From NCBI GenBank assembly GCA_030537795.1, contig JAUNVE010000015.1, positions 1-42,973 of the forward strand: a stretch of 42,973 bases of DNA. The letters are read 5' to 3'. Shown piece after piece: positions 36,195-42,973 of this stretch (positions are counted from its first letter, which is position 1; each line of letters opens with the position of its first letter). The notes beneath the pieces were generated by a model that saw nothing but the letters and a program-made list of their open reading frames with translations, did no database searches and was not told the origin of the DNA. The translations under genes and the position numbers were made by a program. This DNA is from Actinomycetaceae bacterium (GTDB lineage Bacteria; Actinomycetota; Actinomycetes; Actinomycetales; Actinomycetaceae).

Positions 36195-36248
36195 CGACGT
36201 TCGTCATGAGCTTCGATACACTGGGGAAATCGTCAGAAAGGTAGCGTC

Positions 36249-37496
36249 ATGACCGCGTCTGTCCTTGTCCTTGACCGCGTGCGCCTATTCCCGCGTACTG
36301 TCGACTCCTCAGAAGAGCGCATCCTCATCCGCGACGGGGTAATAGCTGAAATCGGCCGTTTCAGTATCCCCCACCACGCACAGGTGGAAAATTGTCAAGG
36401 CGCCCTCGTTATTCCCGCCCTGGCTGATGTTCACGCCCACCTCGATTCAAACCGACTCGACCTGCCATTCCGACCTCATACATCAGATGGTTCCCTCATC
36501 GGTCTCATCACAAACGATGTGGAAAACTGGCGCAGCGCGGAAAAGTCCATCACCTGGCGCACTCATAACGCACTCGATCGCATTATCGCATCAGGCGGCA
36601 CCACTATTCGGTCGCACGCCCAGGTCGACCCGCATTCAGGCCTCGATCGCTTCCATGCTGTTAAGGAAGCACAACAGCATCACGAGCATGCGATCGATAT
36701 GCAGATCGTCGTTTTCCCCCAGTTGGGAATCATACGTGCTGACGGCACCCTGGATCTGATGCGTCAAGCCCTCGACGAAGGTGCCGACCTCATCGGAGGT
36801 ATCGATCCGTGCGGCTTAGAGGGCGATCCGGTGGCTCATCTTGATGCCGTCTTCGGCCTGGCTGAACAAACCGGACGCGGCATCGACATTCATCTACACG
36901 AACGCGGAACTCTGGGAGCCTTTTCGCTCGGCTTAATCGCCGAGCGCACACGCGCACTGGGACTCAACGGTCACGTTACTATTTCGCACTGCTTCGCACT
37001 GGCAACGCAGCCCACGCAGCGCGAACGCGATCATCTCATTGCGCTACTTGCCGACAACGATATTGCGGTAACTACCATTGCACCATCCAACGGCGTACTA
37101 CCGATTCGAGAATTGCGAGAAGCGGGTGTGCGCGTGGGTCTGGGTGAGGACGGAATGCGCGACTACTGGTCGCCATACGGCAATGCGGATGTTCTCGACC
37201 GCACCTGGCAACTTGCCTTCACCCAGGGAGCCACTGACGATTCAGATGTTGAACTGATGGTGAAAGTAGCTTCGCTGGGCGGCCGAAGCATTGTTGAAGG
37301 CCGCGATTATTCGCCCACGTCCACCGGCATTGAGGTTGGACAACCGGGTAATCTTATGGTCATGGATTCGGACACCGTCACAGCAGCGGTTATGGACCGT
37401 CCTCCCCGGCGTCTCGTCATCCATCGAGGCCGCATTGTGGCTCGCGATGGACAGGTAATTGATCCTGCGGTTGCTTCTATCGAGGAACACTCATGA
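36249..37496 (+). CDS. Amidohydrolase, cytosine deaminase-like (CodA family)
   Basis: The 415-residue protein has the metal-dependent amidohydrolase set in CodA spacing: His62 and His64 in DVHAHLD, His215 and Glu218 in IDIHLHERG, His247 in ISHCFA and an acidic GEDGMRD near residue 300. Escherichia coli CodA has corresponding residues at 61, 63, 214, 217, 246 and 313. It probably deaminates a cytosine- or isocytosine-like ring, but related enzymes act on other heterocycles, so the substrate is not certain. AAAGG precedes the ATG. The next gene overlaps its stop by four bases (ATGA), implying translational coupling. Confidence 0.85.
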   Translation: MTASVLVLDRVRLFPRTVDSSEERILIRDGVIAEIGRFSIPHHAQVENCQGALVIPALADVHAHLDSNRLDLPFRPHTSDGSLIGLITNDVENWRSAEKSITWRTHNALDRIIASGGTTIRSHAQVDPHSGLDRFHAVKEAQQHHEHAIDMQIVVFPQLGIIRADGTLDLMRQALDEGADLIGGIDPCGLEGDPVAHLDAVFGLAEQTGRGIDIHLHERGTLGAFSLGLIAERTRALGLNGHVTISHCFALATQPTQRERDHLIALLADNDIAVTTIAPSNGVLPIRELREAGVRVGLGEDGMRDYWSPYGNADVLDRTWQLAFTQGATDDSDVELMVKVASLGGRSIVEGRDYSPTSTGIEVGQPGNLMVMDSDTVTAAVMDRPPRRLVIHRGRIVARDGQVIDPAVASIEEHS

Positions 37497-38737
37497 GCCA
37501 ATCGATTGCGCGCGTACTCGAACCCACCGCGTGGAAACTCCTGGAAACGGTGACTCCCCTGGGTGTTGAGAATGCTCGCACCGCCCTCGACGATATTGAT
37601 GCTGATACGCGGGCGGCCATTCTCACCCAGGTCGAGCTTCGTCACCTGGGGCGGGAAAAGTTCGGGGATTTCGCACAATCGCTTCTTTTGACGCGCGACG
37701 GTTTGGAACAGGCCACCCGTTTAAGCGTGGGCGCTCGTCACGCTCAACGTTTCCGAGACGGTGGCTGCACTGTGGTCGCCGATTTAGGCTGCGGTATCGG
37801 TGCCGATGCTCTTGCCATAGCGGGCCTGGGGGTGGGCGTGCGGGCATGGGATATTGACGAGGATGCGGTAGCGGCAACAACCGTCAATCTGCGGTTCTTC
37901 CCCAATTGCGCAGTTACCCTCGGCGACGTGACCAAACTCTCGATGCCGGAATTAGCTTCCCAGGGGATCGATGGAGTTTTCGCCGATCCCGCCCGACGCA
38001 CCGGATCTGCGCACGGCGCACGGCGAATCACCTCCCCCGACCGGTGGTCTCCGTCATTATCCCACGTCCTGCAGTGGCGAAACCACGGTGCTCCCGCCGA
38101 CAAATTGGGTGTGAAAGTCGCCCCCGGAATCCCCTACGCAGCTATCCCTTCGGATATGCACGCCCAGTGGATTAGCGTTGACAAAACTGTTGTTGAAGCC
38201 TCCCTGTGGACCCCCGCTCTTGCACCGGAAGGTCCGGGGCGAAGTGCCGTCATTATTCGTAAAGATCGCACCGTTACGCTCAGGTCTGATATCGATCCAG
38301 CCGGTGGCGCTCCCGCGGTCGAAATCGCACCTCTTCGTCGCTATCTGTGGGAGCCGGATGGAGCAATTATCCGTGCCGGCTTGCTCAGTGAATTCGCACG
38401 GCGCACCGGGGCCGCCGGAATCGCACCTTCCATTGCTTACCTGACGAGCGAGACCCCCGTGCCCGAGGAATGGGGACCGGCTATATCTGAGTTCGAGATC
38501 CTCACAACCACCTCCCTCAAATCTGGCAAAATCGCAACGGCTTTACGCGACCTATCTGCCACGGATATTCAAGTGAAGAAGCGTGGGGCCGATATATCTC
38601 CTGACACACTACGCCGTTCACTTCTCAAAGCATGTCGGATCCGACGTGCCAGCGGCGAAAATCCAATTACGGTATTCGCAACCCGGGTAGGCGAAAAACA
38701 CCGGGCAATAATCGCGCAACGTGTTCCACTCCCGTAG
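37493..38737 (+). CDS. SAM-dependent methyltransferase with THUMP-like domain
   Basis: This 414-residue protein has a Rossmann methyltransferase core in the middle: VVADLGCGIGADALAIAG, the acidic VRAWDIDEDAV and DGVFADPARRTG, the last resembling the catalytic D-P-x-R-R loop of this actinobacterial group. The C-terminal 80 residues (LKSGKIATALRDLSATDIQVKKRG and following) match the THUMP-like domain annotated in this family, suggesting an RNA substrate. It overlaps the amidohydrolase stop. The biological substrate has not been established to my knowledge. Confidence 0.88.
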   Translation: MSQSIARVLEPTAWKLLETVTPLGVENARTALDDIDADTRAAILTQVELRHLGREKFGDFAQSLLLTRDGLEQATRLSVGARHAQRFRDGGCTVVADLGCGIGADALAIAGLGVGVRAWDIDEDAVAATTVNLRFFPNCAVTLGDVTKLSMPELASQGIDGVFADPARRTGSAHGARRITSPDRWSPSLSHVLQWRNHGAPADKLGVKVAPGIPYAAIPSDMHAQWISVDKTVVEASLWTPALAPEGPGRSAVIIRKDRTVTLRSDIDPAGGAPAVEIAPLRRYLWEPDGAIIRAGLLSEFARRTGAAGIAPSIAYLTSETPVPEEWGPAISEFEILTTTSLKSGKIATALRDLSATDIQVKKRGADISPDTLRRSLLKACRIRRASGENPITVFATRVGEKHRAIIAQRVPLP

Positions 38738-38777
38738 CATGATGCAATAGCAACGTCGAGAGAAAACCGATAGAAAG

Positions 38778-39962
38778 ATGAAATTCGTTGACTCTGAACG
38801 CTCCACCATCGGTGTTGAGTGGGAACTGCAAATGGTCGATATGGACACCGGCGATCTCCGTCAAAGTGCCGATGCTGTCATGGATATCGTCGAGCTTAAT
38901 GGAAAAGATCCTCATATCCACCGTGAGATGTTACTGAATACTATTGAAGTAACCTCGCATCCGCGTCACACCGTCAGCGAATGTATGGATGATCTGCGAC
39001 AAACCGTGTCAACTATCAGACCGGTAACCACGCCGATGCGCATCGATCTGGCCACCGCCGGTACTCATCCTTTTGCCATGCCCGCCTACCAGCGCGTCAC
39101 TGATTCAGAACGCTATGCGGAGTTAGTGGACCGCACCCAGTATTGGGGACGCCAGATGCAACTATATGGTGTGCATGTTCATGTCGGCGTGGAAAAGCGT
39201 GACAAAGTTCTGCCAATTATGAATGCGCTGTTAACGAGATTTGCACATTTGCAAGCCATTTCTTCCTCCTCCCCGTATTGGGCTGGGGAAGATACCGGAT
39301 ACGCTTCAAATCGGGCCATGTTCTTCCAACAGCTGCCGACAGCGGGGATTCCCCGCCAGTTCGATAAATGGGAGGAACTTGAATCCTACGTCGACGATAT
39401 TTTGAAAACCGGGGTCATCAAGAGCTTCAATGAAGTGCGCTGGGATATTCGCCCATCACCGCTGCTGGGAACCATCGAAGTTCGCGTATTCGATGCCGCT
39501 ACGAATATTTTTGAGGTAGCGGTGCTCACCGCACTCACCCAGTGCCTGGTCGAATACTTTTCTCGTATGTACGACCGCGGCGAAGAACTTCCGCGAATTC
39601 CCGATTGGTTCGTCGCCGAGAATAAGTGGCGGGCATCGCGGTACGGCATGGATGCCACGCTGATCGTGGACGAGGACGGAACGCAAGAAGATGTCATTAC
39701 AACCTTTAGGCGGATGCTTCCTCAGCTCCAACCAATCGCTGACGACCTCGGCTGCCGGGAAGAACTAGACGGAATCAATGAGATTATCCGAGTGGGCGCA
39801 CCGTATCAGCGACTCCAAATCGTCGGAAACCGCTACACCATATCCGCCAAGGCGATGGTCGATTTTTTGCGAGCCGAACTCAAAGCCGATCGACCGCTGG
39901 ATCCACTGACTTTCCGGGCAGAAAAGCCGAATGATCTGAAGGCACAGCCCCCGCGACAATAA
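38778..39962 (+). CDS. GCS2-family carboxylate-amine ligase (YbdK/EgtA-like)
   Basis: The 394-residue protein belongs to the glutamate-cysteine ligase 2 family, with IGVEWELQMVD at the N-terminus, LLNTIEVTSHP, YGVHVHVGVEKRDKVL, the nucleotide-site SSPYWAGEDTGYASNR, NEVRWDIRPSPLLGTIEVRVFD and the C-terminal YQRLQ. Enzymes of this group join glutamate or another carboxylate to an amine with weak or broad specificity. Actinobacteria normally use mycothiol, so a role in glutathione should not be assumed. AGAAAG precedes the ATG closely. It follows the methyltransferase by 40 bp. Confidence 0.92.
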   Translation: MKFVDSERSTIGVEWELQMVDMDTGDLRQSADAVMDIVELNGKDPHIHREMLLNTIEVTSHPRHTVSECMDDLRQTVSTIRPVTTPMRIDLATAGTHPFAMPAYQRVTDSERYAELVDRTQYWGRQMQLYGVHVHVGVEKRDKVLPIMNALLTRFAHLQAISSSSPYWAGEDTGYASNRAMFFQQLPTAGIPRQFDKWEELESYVDDILKTGVIKSFNEVRWDIRPSPLLGTIEVRVFDAATNIFEVAVLTALTQCLVEYFSRMYDRGEELPRIPDWFVAENKWRASRYGMDATLIVDEDGTQEDVITTFRRMLPQLQPIADDLGCREELDGINEIIRVGAPYQRLQIVGNRYTISAKAMVDFLRAELKADRPLDPLTFRAEKPNDLKAQPPRQ

Positions 39963-39996
39963 GCGCGCGGAGCGGTAGCGAGCTATCCGTGTTCAG

Positions 39997-41052
39997 CTAG
40001 GCCATCGACATCTGGTTAAGCGGCATCTGTGAATCGGGAGAAAACTCCGGATCGGAAGGAAACACCCCCGCTCGCATAAGCTGAGAGCCCATGGCTGCAA
40101 TCTGTGCGCCATTGTCAGTACAAAAACGAAGAGGCGGCATCCGCACGGTAATGCCTCTGACTTCCGCGCGCTCAGTGAGGAGTTGACGCAGTCGCGAATT
40201 GGCTGAAAAACCACCACCCACCACAATGGTGTTGCAGTCATAGTCGAGACAGGCACGCACTGCCTTAGCGGTTAGTGAATCATTAACGGCCTCAGAAAAT
40301 CCTGCGCATACATCGCTGGCCACCGGTTCAATACCTTGCGCTTCCAGTCCCTTCAGATAGCGTGAAACCGCGGTTTTCAAGCCCGAAAAAGAAAAGTCGT
40401 ATTTGTATCTTTCTTTATCTTTTCCGGCAGCTAGGCCGCGCGGAAATCGAATGGCATCGCGATCACCGTGTTGCGATAGTCGATCAACGTGCGGGCCTCC
40501 CGGATATGGCAAACCGAGTAGACGTCCGACCTTGTCGAATGCTTCACCCGCCGCATCGTCGAGGGTGCCACCGAGCTCCACGACGTCGGTTGCTAAATCG
40601 TTGACGAGGAGGAGATTCGAGTGTCCGCCCGAAACCACCAGACCGATGAAACGATCGGGCATGGGACCATCAACGAGCTCATCGACAGCGAGATGGCCGA
40701 GCACATGATTTACGCCGTAAATCGGCACGCCCAGCGCCGAGGCCAGAGCCTTACCGGCACATATACCCACCGTCAGTGACCCCACCAGGCCGGGCCCGGC
40801 AGCTACCGCAATGGCGTCAACATCGGTGAGTTCAACGTCGGCTTCTTCGAGGGCGCCCTGCAAGGTAGGAAGGAAGGATTCGAGGTGTGCTCGCGAGGCA
40901 ATTTCAGGAATGATACCGCCGTATCGCGCGTATTCATCCATTGATGTTGCGGTACGATCGGCCAGGAGAGTCCCGCCACGCACCAAAGCTACCCCGGTTT
41001 CATCGCAGGTTGATTCGATACCGAGGACGAGTGGATCACGCTGTTTAGTCAC
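39997..41052 (-). CDS. tsaD: tRNA N6-threonylcarbamoyladenosine synthase subunit TsaD
   Basis: TsaD transfers threonylcarbamoyl to A37 of ANN-decoding tRNAs, together with TsaB and TsaE. The 351-residue protein carries GIESTCDETGVAL at the N-terminus, the metal ligands His116 and His120 in NHVLGHLAV, VSGGHSNL, GEAFDKVGRLLGLPYPGGP and DNGAQIAAMG. It starts at GTG. In many actinobacteria tsaB and rimI lie directly upstream; here the upstream region on the same strand contains only a degraded frame, so those genes must be elsewhere. Confidence 0.97.
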   Translation of the reverse strand: MTKQRDPLVLGIESTCDETGVALVRGGTLLADRTATSMDEYARYGGIIPEIASRAHLESFLPTLQGALEEADVELTDVDAIAVAAGPGLVGSLTVGICAGKALASALGVPIYGVNHVLGHLAVDELVDGPMPDRFIGLVVSGGHSNLLLVNDLATDVVELGGTLDDAAGEAFDKVGRLLGLPYPGGPHVDRLSQHGDRDAIRFPRGLAAGKDKERYKYDFSFSGLKTAVSRYLKGLEAQGIEPVASDVCAGFSEAVNDSLTAKAVRACLDYDCNTIVVGGGFSANSRLRQLLTERAEVRGITVRMPPLRFCTDNGAQIAAMGSQLMRAGVFPSDPEFSPDSQMPLNQMSMA

Positions 41053-41667
41053 TCTCGCATTCTAACGCCGTCACGGCAAAGGCACGACCCCGCGATGACA
41101 AGAATGGTTACTGACGCTTATATGCCGCTCGGTGGAATATGAGAATCACGGTTGATCAGTGGTCAACGCATCGACCAGCTGATCAATGATGTCACCGTCC
41201 ACTGTAATCGCCTCCAGTTTGGTGAGCATCTCCGGGTTGATGGCTGGGGGTGGTCGCCATCGCCATCAATCCAGTCTGCTACCCGAATGACGAGCGAGCC
41301 AGGTGTGGCAGGAAGGTGATCTGAGTCTGGGATCAACGGACCGTGCCTGCGCTCGCAAAAACCGTACGGCCAGCCACTGATCATCGAGAGTGGCAGGTAT
41401 GCCGCCCTCTCCAAATCCGAACAGAGCGCAGTTCACGAGTATTCCAATGAAGCTCCAGAGAATACCGGCATTCAGTGCGCGCGAACGGGCTGAATTGTGA
41501 CATTCGTGGATATTCCTCCCGCGTGTTGACGCACCATGTCACTCGCTACCTTCTCAGGAGGTTATATCTGATCGGGCAACGGAAACCATACCGGTCGATG
41601 TGGGAGTGTTTACCGATGCTGCGATCGTGATTCTTGAGTTGCCATTCGCCTGTGAGACGATGGCCCC
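41053..41667. other. 615-bp region without an intact gene
   Basis: The stretch between tsaD and the HAD gene contains only a frameshifted remnant (41146-41537, reverse strand). The rest has no clear promoter or hairpin. A good ribosome site (AGGAGG at 41557) is not followed by an open frame on the + strand. Confidence 0.6.
41146..41537 (-). pseudogene. Frameshifted gene remnant, function unknown
   Basis: Reverse-strand reading from ATG at 41537 (GAGAAGG upstream) gives MVRQHAGGISTN and, after a frame change near 41490, RSRALNAGILWSFIGILVNC with a membrane-like helix and DDQWLAVRFLRAQARSVDP. A second frame change near 41330 leads to ATPGSLVIRVADWIDGDGD, and a third in a run of five Cs near 41255 to AINPEMLTKLEAITVDGD, ending at a TGA at 41148. 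Restoring these gives a coherent protein of about 130 residues. I do not recognise it. Sequencing error at the C-run is possible, but three shifts favour decay. Confidence 0.55.
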
Positions 41668-42495
41668 ATGGGCTCTCTCGTTTTTATCGATGTTGACGGC
41701 ACGCTTCTCAATGAAGAACAAACAGTACCGGCTTCGGCACGTGACGCCTGCCAGGCGGCAGCGGCCAATGGTCACAGCCTGTTCATGTGTACCGGACGGG
41801 TAGGGCCGGAACTGTCTGCATCACTGTGGGAACTAGGATTTGCTGGACTTGTTGCCGCCAATGGCGCATACGCTACCTGTGGCGACAGCACTCTATTTTC
41901 ACATCAGCTGGATGCCAATGATATCCGTCGCGTCACAGATTTCGTAACCGCCGCAGGCGGCGAATGGATGTGGCAAACTGCCGACACTATCCATCTCACA
42001 GACGCGTATATGAGGGCGTTCGCCGATTCGCATACCGGTGCCGAGCATGCAATTCCCGGGGACTGGAGCTCTTACGTCGACTTGATTACACCATTCGTGC
42101 GACAGGGGCTTCCCGCTACGGCTCTCAAGTGTGCTTTCATGCTCCCCAAAACTCCCTCGGCCACTGCCGACCGCGTCAGTGCGGCTCTCGATGACCGCTA
42201 CACGATTGTTTCGGGATCTGTGGGCGCCCGCAATGCCGCCGTTTTCGAGCTGGTTGCACATAACGTATCCAAGGGCCACGCTTTGCGTGAAGTTGCCGCA
42301 CACCGCGAAATCGGGATCACAAAGACAGTTGCGGTTGGAGATTCCGCAAATGATGTGTCGATGTTGAAGGCCGCCGGCCTGTCGATCGCAATGGGCAACG
42401 GGACGGAGGTGGCGCAGGAAGCCGCGGATTGGATTACCAGTTCAGTCGATGAGGATGGGCTCGCTCACGCCTTGGAATATGCCAAACTCATCTAA
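41668..42495 (+). CDS. HAD-superfamily phosphatase, Cof type
   Basis: The 275-residue protein shows HAD motif I FIDVDGTLL (nucleophile Asp8), motif II MCTGR, the cap domain in the middle and motif III/IV VAVGDSANDVSML. The C2-type cap and length place it among Cof-like phosphatases, which hydrolyse sugar phosphates and related metabolites. Substrate cannot be inferred. The ribosome site is weak (GTGAGACGATGG). The downstream small membrane protein is 39 bp away and may be cotranscribed. Confidence 0.93.
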   Translation: MGSLVFIDVDGTLLNEEQTVPASARDACQAAAANGHSLFMCTGRVGPELSASLWELGFAGLVAANGAYATCGDSTLFSHQLDANDIRRVTDFVTAAGGEWMWQTADTIHLTDAYMRAFADSHTGAEHAIPGDWSSYVDLITPFVRQGLPATALKCAFMLPKTPSATADRVSAALDDRYTIVSGSVGARNAAVFELVAHNVSKGHALREVAAHREIGITKTVAVGDSANDVSMLKAAGLSIAMGNGTEVAQEAADWITSSVDEDGLAHALEYAKLI

Positions 42496-42534
42496 ACTGG
42501 ACTAAGGATAACCTTAATACCAGGAGTTTTCACC

Positions 42535-42858
42535 GTGACTACCGCCTTGCATATTGCCTCAATGCTCGCCGTCGGAGTTGGCATTATCGCCATTATCATT
42601 GGCTCGATTGCGAAAAAAGATGTTACCCATCCCGACGGCGCCAATTACCATAAATCGCGCAGCCAACTACGATTCTCCGCGTATGTGCTATACGCAGATG
42701 CTGTGGTGCTCATACTCATTGCGATCGCTTCTGCTGTGCTTCCCGAAACAGTGTCGTGGCACGGTTTAATCGGAGGTACTGTTATCGCTGTTCTAGCTGT
42801 GATGAGCGCCCGCGAAAACATGCAGATTGCGACTTCCGCCCCGGATGATAGCAAGTAG
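42535..42858 (+). CDS. Small membrane protein, unknown function
   Basis: The 107-residue product starts at GTG with AGGAG ten bases upstream. Three hydrophobic segments are visible: about 3-25 (ASMLAVGVGIIAIIIGSIA), 45-69 (YADAVVLILIAIASAVL) and 78-95 (LIGGTVIAVLAVMSA). The loop after helix 1 is polar (KKDVTHPDGANYHKSRSQ). I do not recognise a family. It follows the HAD gene and precedes the C-rich end of the window. Confidence 0.75.
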   Translation: MTTALHIASMLAVGVGIIAIIIGSIAKKDVTHPDGANYHKSRSQLRFSAYVLYADAVVLILIAIASAVLPETVSWHGLIGGTVIAVLAVMSARENMQIATSAPDDSK

Positions 42859-42879
42859 AATCGTCTGTCAACATAGTGG

Positions 42880-42973
42880 TGCCCCCCCCCCCACTTCGGG
42901 GCGCCCCCGCCCCAACCACCCGACGGGCGTCGCGACGCCCCTCCGCACAGCCGGACCCCAACGACCGGTGTGT
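42880..42973. other. C-rich terminal stretch with hairpins, atypical composition
   Basis: After the last gene the sequence changes to a strongly C-rich stretch. It includes an 11-base C-run (42882-42892), a CCCC-acttc-GGGG hairpin that could terminate transcription, and a perfect 16-bp palindrome GGGCGTCGCGACGCCC (42925-42940). No coding frame is supported. The change may mark a contig edge or foreign DNA. Confidence 0.45.

Noticed and set aside
41163-41414. 83-codon reverse frame as an intact gene
   Set aside because: Its ends are not protein-like and neighbouring frames carry the better coding signal, so it is one part of the frameshifted remnant.
42501-42514. TAAGGATAACCTTA dyad before the small membrane protein as a second DtxR box
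   Set aside because: AGG and CCT are only four bases apart, compared with nine in the iron-box consensus.

Overview
The window reads as a chromosomal segment of an actinobacterium of moderate GC content. By gene content and protein style it could be a member of the Actinomycetaceae or a relative, but that placement is inference. The evidence is a WhiB3/WhiD-type iron-sulfur regulator, GuaB3 beside GuaB, a two-domain NAD synthetase of 679 residues like the mycobacterial enzyme, ROK-type glucokinase, frequent GTG starts, a CIRCE-controlled groES and a DtxR/IdeR-type iron box. I saw no rRNA, tRNA, CRISPR array, insertion sequence or prophage.

Layout. Positions 1-349 hold the start of an ACT-domain gene running off the left edge (- strand). 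A small methyltransferase (561-1187), guaA (-) and an unrecognised 435-residue protein (3035-4342) follow. A sugar module spans 4453-8147: ROK regulator, sugar porter, ROK glucokinase, closed by a perfect 40-bp palindrome. Next come pta-ackA (8678-11945), nadE, a glutathione-peroxidase-like gene (-), an MFS transporter (-), a protein with a carbonic-anhydrase-like metal motif (16385-17203) and fumC (-).

The most distinctive block is 18887-27599. A DtxR/IdeR-like operator precedes eight co-directional genes: FTR1-type permease, P19-type iron lipoprotein, DUF2318 membrane Fe-S protein, two FtsX-type permeases, an ATPase, an FMN-binding lipoprotein and ApbE. The first six match in kind and order what I recall of the Campylobacter p19 iron locus. 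The last two suggest a covalently flavinylated extracytoplasmic electron carrier.

The right part holds guaB3 (-), a DEDDh exonuclease, an L,D-transpeptidase (-), guaB (-), an AGE-family isomerase with a MerR-type regulator (-), whiB3-like (+), groES (-), a cytosine-deaminase-like amidohydrolase coupled to a THUMP-like methyltransferase, a GCS2-family ligase, tsaD (-), a frameshifted gene remnant, a HAD phosphatase and a small membrane protein. The order and orientation tsaD(-), groES(-), whiB3(+), guaB(-), guaB3(-), guaA(-) matches the Mycobacterium tuberculosis region Rv3419c to Rv3396c as I recall it, but groEL1 is missing between groES and whiB3, and about 25 kb of metabolic and iron genes lie between guaB3 and guaA. 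The window ends in a C-rich stretch of unusual composition.
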